IMG/VR virus record: IMGVR_UViG_3300022926_000125
Coordinates: 1-22,590 of that record
From: a virus
Direction: 5' to 3' (one strand)
Length of the DNA: 22,590 nucleotides
The position numbers and the translations under genes are program-made. Of the stretch, positions 15,314 to 20,720 are shown in pieces. Numbering within the stretch: position 1 is the stretch's first letter; every line of letters begins with the position of its first letter. The notes beneath the pieces were generated by a model. That model saw only the letters and a list, made by a program, of their open reading frames with translations, did no database searches and was not told where the DNA came from.

Positions 15314-16162
15314 TTATGATCGTGCTCTATAGACAGCTTCACCACGGGTAACGGTACCGTCATTATCAATGTCTAAGCCTTTGTTTGCACGGTATTGCTT
15401 ACTACCCTTAGAGTACATTACATAGTCATCACTTTGACCTACTGCAGCTGGCCAGTGAATAGCCATATAAAGGTCATCAAAGTCTTTTATCTTACCCTCA
15501 AAGCGAGACAAGTATTTATCTACATATTCCATCTGATCTGCACGTGACATCTTAGCCAAGGCTTTAGTAGAAGTACCAAGACCCTTAGCTGTATCAGGCA
15601 TAAACTGAATTAAGCCTGTTGCACTAGAGGTACCAGACTTCTGTGCAGGATCCCATGAACCAGCTGTTTCAAACTGAATAGCTTTAAGAAGTTCTACAGA
15701 GTCAATGCCATGCTTAGACGCAAGAGTATCTACCTTAGACATGAAAGCTTTATCTTTCTTAACTTCTTCAGGTAAATTTAGTTTGTAGTCAGGATGAGGT
15801 TTCTGCCCTGGCTTATACTTAGGCTTGGTTATACCAAGTTCCATACCCTCCATGTAATCAGTCTCTGTGCCACCCAGCTGCCCCATCTCATTACGAGATA
15901 ATTGTGCATCAAACATATCGGAACCATCACTAACGCTTTTTAAACGTTCACTTGAGTTCGGGCGTGACTCACGAATAGCGTCTAAATGTTCACGTACAAA
16001 GCTTGGCAGGGAGTCTACAGGATCAAGAGGTCTAGATGTAATCATTTGTTGCTCTTTAGCCATCATGCCTCTAGTGCGCTGACGTGCTGTACCAGCTGTA
16101 GGTGTAGCCGTAGCTTCAGCCACAATAGCATCAGCCAAAGTTAGTTCATTCTTATTTGCCAT
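15314..16162 (-). CDS. Virion-associated lytic transglycosylase (SLT domain) with EF-hand loop
   Basis: 282 residues. Residues about 138-215 form a soluble lytic transglycosylase domain: LLKAIQFETAGSWDP with catalytic E165, then SATGLIQFMPDTAKGLG, the usual GLxQ(F/I)MP motif. The enzyme cuts peptidoglycan glycan strands with formation of 1,6-anhydro ends. Residues 264-275 read DIDNDGTVTRGE, a textbook EF-hand calcium loop (D264, D266, D268, G269, T270, V271, E275). The first 130 residues are polar and probably disordered. There is no signal peptide or holin nearby, and the gene sits among virion genes, so it more likely opens a local hole in the wall during DNA entry (as T7 gp16 does) than acts as the endolysin. 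AAGG is 9 nt before the ATG. Confidence 0.87.
   Translation of the reverse strand: MANKNELTLADAIVAEATATPTAGTARQRTRGMMAKEQQMITSRPLDPVDSLPSFVREHLDAIRESRPNSSERLKSVSDGSDMFDAQLSRNEMGQLGGTETDYMEGMELGITKPKYKPGQKPHPDYKLNLPEEVKKDKAFMSKVDTLASKHGIDSVELLKAIQFETAGSWDPAQKSGTSSATGLIQFMPDTAKGLGTSTKALAKMSRADQMEYVDKYLSRFEGKIKDFDDLYMAIHWPAAVGQSDDYVMYSKGSKQYRANKGLDIDNDGTVTRGEAVYRARS
15338..15373 (-). other. EF-hand calcium-binding loop in the transglycosylase
   Basis: Twelve residues D-I-D-N-D-G-T-V-T-R-G-E, with ligands at loop positions 1, 3, 5, 7 and 12, Gly at 6 and a hydrophobic residue at 8. It lies 8 residues from the C-terminus, so it is a single dockerin-like loop rather than a pair. Confidence 0.8.
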
Positions 16163-16173
16163 TTTGTTTTACC

Positions 16174-19100
16174 TTACCCTAGCTTACCTAAGCCCCATTC
16201 AAGAGCACCCTCAACGAGCTTACCAAAGAGTGTACCTTTACCCATCTGGTCTGCTAGCTCAGCCTGTTGATCCGCACTTAGCTCTTGTAGCAATACAGAA
16301 GCGATACGGTCTGCAGCATTCTCAGCTGAAGTAAACGCAAAGCTCATAATGTCACGCTCACGCTGCCAATACTGATCCAGGTTAGCTGCAGTCATGCTGT
16401 TCATAGTACGAGCATACTCCATGTTAGACTGGTTCTGTGCAGCTGTGTTGATCGTAGCAATGTTCTGTCTCCAGTTGGCATTGGCTTGAGCAACGACTAG
16501 ACCATTCTGAGCGTTGAACATATCACGCTGTTCTTGTAGTCCCGCATTAAACTGACGCATAGAGTTAATGCTATCAGTGTTGTACTGAGCCATAGCGTTC
16601 TGTTGGGCTGCGTTGAATGTGCTTGTCTGTGTAGCCAGGTTAGCAAAGAATTGATCTGCTTGGTTCTCACTAGAAGCGTTGAACTGTAGTGAGGCATTCT
16701 CTGCTGCCTGGTCAGTCAGTATAGACTGTTGTACAGCTTGAGCCTTAAACATAGCAGCTTGCTGTTCGTTTGTCAAGTTAGACATATCCATCTGCAGGAA
16801 GGCTTGAGCATTTTGTACCGCTACCTGTTGTTTGTTAGACAGGTTAGCCATATCCATAGCAGCAATCTGTGCAGCGTTCTGTAGTGTAGATGCTTGCTTA
16901 GAGTTTAAGTTAGCAAGACCAACAGTCTTCATCAATTCAGAGTTATGAAGCTGGGCTTGTTGCTGTGCAGTAAACGTTAAGTTGTTAGCCTCAGAAAAAC
17001 GTGCAGCATTAGTGATAGCTGTTTGCTGGCGGTTATCAATAGTCTTACCCTGTAACGCTGCCTCTAGCTGAGCATTCGTAATGTATGACTGTTGCTTAGA
17101 TGAGAGGTTAGCTAAGTCTACTTGCAGGTTGTTCTGACTACCCTGTAGTACAGCCTGTTGAAGATTAGACAGGTTTAAGTTAGACGCTTCAGCATAACGT
17201 GCAGCAACCACTAGGTTAGACTGTTGTTCATTAGTTAAGTTCTGACCCTGTAGAGCAGATTTAATCTGTGCATTAGCAAGTACAGCCTGTTGCATGTTTG
17301 ACAAGTTCTGAGACTGTAGACCAAAAGCGTTCTGTGAGTTCTGCAGTGCAGCCTGTTGCTCAGCATTGAAGTTAGCTAGTTCTACACCCTGTTGTGCAGC
17401 CGCATTCGTAAGGGCTACTTGTTGTTGACGGTTTAGATTATCCATCTTCATAGAACGGAAAGCTTCTGCATCTGCTGCAGCAATAGGGATAGCTGATTCC
17501 ATAGTAGCCTGAACAATAGCAGCTGCAGCCATAGAGCTACCACCTAAGCCACGTGCAGCCATGGCAGCGTTAGCCGCTCGCATAGCACCAGCAGCCCAAG
17601 CAGGAGTACCATCATCAAAGTCTTTCATCAGCTGAGATAGTTGACCCTGAACAGTGTCTTGCGCTTCAATCTTACCCTCTTTAAAGGCTACAAGAGTACC
17701 CTCATCTAGGGAGAACTTAGCAAGCTTTGCAGCTGTGGCTGTAGCATCAGTAGTCAAACCCGACATAGTAATAGCTTCAGCCTGGGCCATCTCTGACTCA
17801 GCGATCTGTGCAGGTTTAGGTAGCTCTTCTGGTTTAACTGTAGTCTGTGCCGCTTTAATGTTTTCAGGTACATTAGCTTGAGCAATGTTAGCTTTTACTG
17901 CTTCTTCGTCTAGACCCTGAGCCTGAGCTAGTTCCTGTGCTGTAACATTACGCTGTCCTGCAAATACAGAATCTATATAGTTAGGGTCAAACGCAGCAGC
18001 ATCAGCCTTTGCCTCAGGCGATAACTCACCCTGTGCAGCCACCGCTTGTGCTTCCTTAGAGACCTCACCCTGAGCGGCAGTAACACCTTCTGTTTTAAAC
18101 TTACCCTGAGGTGCACCTTTAACCCACCCCTTTGGAGCGGTATAGCCACCACTAGGTACTAATACCTGCTCGCCTGTGGTTGGGTTATGGAAAGTCTCAA
18201 AAGCTTGGGTGACCATGCTTCCACGGGGTGGAGGTGTAAACCCTGCATCTGCCGCTGAGACCTTTTTGTAGTCTCTTTCGGTGCCATACAAAGCTTCAGA
18301 CACTTGAGGCTGGCCCAGCGCAGCGTCATACATCATAGTTGGACCTTTTTCTACTGTCTGTGCTTGAGCAGTAATAGGTACAGTAGAAGCCTCTTGCATA
18401 TTAGCTAAGGGTAATACTTGACCTGCATCTTCAGGGATGAAATCTCCAGCAGTAGGTATAATACCTTTTACAGTAGCTTGACGGGGTGTCATCGTTTGAG
18501 TGATAGTGTCCTGAGCTTGTCCAAAGAATTGATCCTGAAAGTCAGGGCTTACTGACACGTCTACACCCTCATCTGCATATAGTACAGCACCGCCTTGCGC
18601 CAAGTTTCCTCTTACCATACCACCACGTGCAAGAGCTACACCAATAGCACGAGCCTTAGCTTTTAGAGCGTCACTGCTATTGAAGAAGGCTTTCAGTGCT
18701 GTGCTAGACTGTGGACCTTTGTAGCCGTTCATCTTAGCAATAGTGAAGAGAGCCTCTGTCTGAGTGTCACCACCCTTAACAGTACCACCCTCAGCAAACG
18801 ATCCCCCTAAGTCAATAGGCTTAGAAAACTCTCTCCCTAAGTCAACATCAGTAGGCTTAACTTTATACTTAGGCTCATACAGAGTATTATCGCCTTTAAG
18901 CGGTTTAGTTGCGATACCCTTACCCCTACTATACCCTGGAGGCACAGCTGTGATAGGCTTGCCGTTAAGCTCAGTGATCATCATCTGTGCTCCGTACTTG
19001 TTAGTATAGGGTACGTCTTTATAGCCTGTACCAATGAATTCACCTGAGCCTGGAGCAGTAGTCACCAGTGAAGAATCAATGTTACCTACTGTACCTGCAT

Positions 19101-20052
19101 AGCTTGTACGATAGGATACAGTATCAGGCAAAGCACTCTCTGAGGCATTAACTGCAGATGTATAACTTACAGGGGCAGTCTTCATACGATTCTCAATAGA
19201 AGCACCAAAGCGATCACTAATACCAGACTTACGTCCCTCTTCAGCTAGTCGTATCTCCTCAGCTTTACGTAATTCTTCAGTTAGTCTACGCTGTTCCTCT
19301 TCCTTAGCTTTAGCAGCTGCAAGTTCTTCAGCCTCAACACGTATAAGCTCTTCTTGTTCAGCACGAGCCTGAGCTAATGCTTCTTCTACAGCTTTCTTAC
19401 GTTCAGCCTCTGCAGCAGCATTCTCTTCCTCAGCTTTTCTTGCAGCTTCTTCTGCAGCCTCCTTACGTGCAGCCTCTTCCTCTAATTGCTTCTGCTTCTC
19501 TGCCTCTGCAGCAGCTTTAGCCTCTTCATCTGCAGCTTTTTTATCAGATACAGTCGTTTCAAACTCGCTTAAGTTTTTTGCATTTGTATTATACTCATTA
19601 ATGGCATTAAGAACAGCTTGAATACGTGGGCCTTCATCATCATACTTTTTAAGAGCACCAAGAGACAGTTGAGTACCGTCTTTAAGTACGACTTTATAAG
19701 TGTTACGCCCACCAACAACTTTCCATCCACTCGTATCTAAAGTCTTACCTTCTTGAATAGCTTTATATGCAGCCATCTTGAGAGTACCACGCCAGCCATC
19801 ACCAGAGATAGCACCCTCATCGTTTAAGCCTAAGTATGTCTTTAGTTGCTTATCTAATAGTGTTTTAAGATCAGCCTCTTCACCACTTAGCCCAGCAGCC
19901 TTAGCTCCACCTGCAGCGTTAGCTTTATCAGCATAATCCTGTGCAGAAGACTGTGAATTAGTCTTATATACGACTTGCCCTAATGGGTTCTTAACTTCAT
20001 AGCCCTTATAAAAAAGAGATGAAGATCGAGATACTGTGTATGCGCTAGCCAT
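16174..20052 (-). CDS. Giant repeat-rich structural protein (1292 residues), coiled coil plus Gln/Asn repeats
   Basis: 1292 residues, AGGAG 6 nt before the ATG. Layout: a globular N-terminal part (1-165); a long Ala/Glu/Lys/Arg coiled coil (about 170-275) of AAEEAARKAEEE-type sequence; a flexible middle with Gly-rich FAEGGTV, LARGGMVRG and LAQGGAV motifs (about 440-520) and QGELSPEAKADAAA-like repeats; then about 11 tandem units of roughly 22 residues with core NLSNxQQAxxxNAQ (870-1114); then a helical C-terminus ending in WGLGKLG. There are no enzyme motifs. Long fibrous proteins of this type are frequent in the virion block of marine podoviruses, but their exact place (tail, core or ejected protein) is not settled. 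It is followed after 11 nt by the transglycosylase, which suggests a shared role in tail or DNA entry. Two hairpins lie upstream. Confidence 0.72.
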   Translation of the reverse strand: MASAYTVSRSSSLFYKGYEVKNPLGQVVYKTNSQSSAQDYADKANAAGGAKAAGLSGEEADLKTLLDKQLKTYLGLNDEGAISGDGWRGTLKMAAYKAIQEGKTLDTSGWKVVGGRNTYKVVLKDGTQLSLGALKKYDDEGPRIQAVLNAINEYNTNAKNLSEFETTVSDKKAADEEAKAAAEAEKQKQLEEEAARKEAAEEAARKAEEENAAAEAERKKAVEEALAQARAEQEELIRVEAEELAAAKAKEEEQRRLTEELRKAEEIRLAEEGRKSGISDRFGASIENRMKTAPVSYTSAVNASESALPDTVSYRTSYAGTVGNIDSSLVTTAPGSGEFIGTGYKDVPYTNKYGAQMMITELNGKPITAVPPGYSRGKGIATKPLKGDNTLYEPKYKVKPTDVDLGREFSKPIDLGGSFAEGGTVKGGDTQTEALFTIAKMNGYKGPQSSTALKAFFNSSDALKAKARAIGVALARGGMVRGNLAQGGAVLYADEGVDVSVSPDFQDQFFGQAQDTITQTMTPRQATVKGIIPTAGDFIPEDAGQVLPLANMQEASTVPITAQAQTVEKGPTMMYDAALGQPQVSEALYGTERDYKKVSAADAGFTPPPRGSMVTQAFETFHNPTTGEQVLVPSGGYTAPKGWVKGAPQGKFKTEGVTAAQGEVSKEAQAVAAQGELSPEAKADAAAFDPNYIDSVFAGQRNVTAQELAQAQGLDEEAVKANIAQANVPENIKAAQTTVKPEELPKPAQIAESEMAQAEAITMSGLTTDATATAAKLAKFSLDEGTLVAFKEGKIEAQDTVQGQLSQLMKDFDDGTPAWAAGAMRAANAAMAARGLGGSSMAAAAIVQATMESAIPIAAADAEAFRSMKMDNLNRQQQVALTNAAAQQGVELANFNAEQQAALQNSQNAFGLQSQNLSNMQQAVLANAQIKSALQGQNLTNEQQSNLVVAARYAEASNLNLSNLQQAVLQGSQNNLQVDLANLSSKQQSYITNAQLEAALQGKTIDNRQQTAITNAARFSEANNLTFTAQQQAQLHNSELMKTVGLANLNSKQASTLQNAAQIAAMDMANLSNKQQVAVQNAQAFLQMDMSNLTNEQQAAMFKAQAVQQSILTDQAAENASLQFNASSENQADQFFANLATQTSTFNAAQQNAMAQYNTDSINSMRQFNAGLQEQRDMFNAQNGLVVAQANANWRQNIATINTAAQNQSNMEYARTMNSMTAANLDQYWQRERDIMSFAFTSAENAADRIASVLLQELSADQQAELADQMGKGTLFGKLVEGALEWGLGKLG
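16711..17445 (-). repeat. About 11 tandem ~66-bp repeats encoding NLSNxQQAxxxNAQ units
   Basis: Residues 870-1114 of the 1292-residue protein consist of about 11 units, for example LANFNAEQQAALQNSQNAF, NLSNMQQAVLANAQIKSAL, ANLSSKQQSYITNAQLEAAL and ANLSNKQQVAVQNAQAF. Mean length is about 22 residues. The invariant QQ and the Asn/Leu positions suggest a repeated helical hairpin or beta-helix rung. The DNA copies have diverged, so the array is old. Confidence 0.88.
19228..19545 (-). other. Coiled-coil segment of the 1292-residue protein
   Basis: Roughly 105 residues (170-275) composed almost wholly of Ala, Glu, Lys, Arg and Gln with heptad-like spacing and no Pro or Gly until the end. A long single alpha-helix or coiled coil is expected. 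Confidence 0.85.
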
Positions 20053-20184
20053 GTTAAGCTCCTAGAGGCTTTCTTTATTGTATAGATTTACGAGGGATTA
20101 AGCGTAGGCTTAGAGAGCCTAGTTACACTACAAGGAGAAGGTAAGTGGTACCAGGCAGCTAAGGCCACCTGGTTACGCTACTTA
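20053..20184 (-). promoter_or_regulatory. 132-nt spacer with two hairpins upstream of the giant virion gene
   Basis: The only gene-free gap over 100 nt in the virion arm. Directly after the stop of the 74-residue gene (- strand) lies a long imperfect stem: 20142-20149 pairs with 20177-20184 (two G-T wobbles), then after a 3-nt bulge 20150-20155 pairs with 20168-20173. A second, perfect 6-bp stem is TAGGCT (20105-20110) with AGCCTA (20116-20121). Neither is followed by a T-run on the - strand, so they are poor terminators. mRNA processing, stability or attenuation is more likely. A TACAAT (- strand, 20077-20082) could be a -10 hexamer but lacks a matching -35. Confidence 0.5.
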
Positions 20185-20409
20185 TTATGCTTCAGCTTCT
20201 ACTTCAGTTTCAGAAACTACAGACTTAGCTAGCATGTTAATGAAAGCCTCACGACCAATAGCAAGTTGATCCAAGTTAAACCGTGCGCTAGACAACTTAC
20301 GGTCTAGGTCATTGATGTGGTTCAACATAGTCTGTTGCTCTGGAGTTAGGTCTTCTACCATGTACTCTTTATCGTTGATAGTAATGGGGGTCTTTTTGTC
20401 ATTTCCCAT
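20185..20409 (-). CDS. Small tail-fibre-associated protein (74 residues), DUF6447-like
   Basis: I place the start at ATG 20409, with AAGGA 7 nt upstream, and not at the GTG at 20454, which has no ribosome binding site and lies within the presumed leader. The product begins MGNDKKTPITINDKEYMVEDL, a small beta hairpin, followed by a long helix (EQQTMLNHINDLDRKLSSARF) and a second helical stretch (LDQLAIGREAFINMLAKSV), ending acidic. This resembles the DUF6447-type proteins I have seen next to phage tail fibre genes; the match is from memory of the pattern. Its place just downstream of the fibre and the 73-residue gene suggests an assembly or attachment role. No enzyme motif is present. Confidence 0.75.
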   Translation of the reverse strand: MGNDKKTPITINDKEYMVEDLTPEQQTMLNHINDLDRKLSSARFNLDQLAIGREAFINMLAKSVVSETEVEAEA

Positions 20410-20465
20410 AACATTTTCCTTTTTGTTGTTGTTATAGTTACGTACTGCACACAAGGTGCCAGATT

Positions 20466-20494
20466 ATTATACTATAGTTATTCGTTATCTGCAA
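20466..20494 (-). promoter_or_regulatory. Candidate sigma70-type promoter, - strand
   Basis: Reading the - strand, TTGCAG (20494-20489) is followed by a 17-nt spacer and a perfect TATAAT (20471-20466). It lies across the end of the 73-residue gene and would start transcripts near 20459, giving a leader of about 50 nt for the 74-residue gene and then the whole downstream virion block. The -35 matches the consensus only at TTG. Confidence 0.45.
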
Positions 20495-20699
20495 TAGCAG
20501 CGTTTGCATTGGTCATATCTTCCGTCGTCCAGAAGTCTTTGGCCACCATGATTTTCAGATGCTCGACGTTGCGTGACACACAGTCCGCCCAGTCTTCGTC
20601 GGACATACCTTCTGGCTGGCCTGCGTTCAGCAGATCGACTGAGTGGCCCATTGCGGTGTAGTGCTGAGCGATCTGTTCCGCAGTTGGTGTGTCAGTCAT
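20478..20699 (-). CDS. Small hypothetical protein downstream of the tail fibre (73 residues)
   Basis: 73 residues, start supported by AGGAG 6 nt upstream. The sequence has two helical halves: TAEQIAQHYTAMGHSVDLLN, and GMSDEDWADCVSRNVEHLKI followed by MVAKDFWTTEDMTNANAAIA. The middle pattern (LNAGQPEGMSDEDW..C..RN..HLKIMVAKDFWT) is one I have seen after S74-type fibre genes in marine phages, so it probably belongs to an exchangeable fibre cassette. The DNA is visibly richer in G+C than the neighbouring virion genes (codons such as GCC, GAC, CTG, TCG are frequent), a hint of separate origin. It may assist fibre folding or be a minor virion part; function is unknown. Confidence 0.82.
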   Translation of the reverse strand: MTDTPTAEQIAQHYTAMGHSVDLLNAGQPEGMSDEDWADCVSRNVEHLKIMVAKDFWTTEDMTNANAAIADNE

Positions 20700-20720
20700 G
20701 TCTTTCTCCTTTTCTGACTT

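Noticed and set aside
20410-20454. GTG start giving an 89-residue version of the 74-residue protein
   Set aside because: No Shine-Dalgarno before the GTG, while ATG 20409 has AAGGA at good distance and the extra residues are Asn/Lys-rich leader-like sequence.
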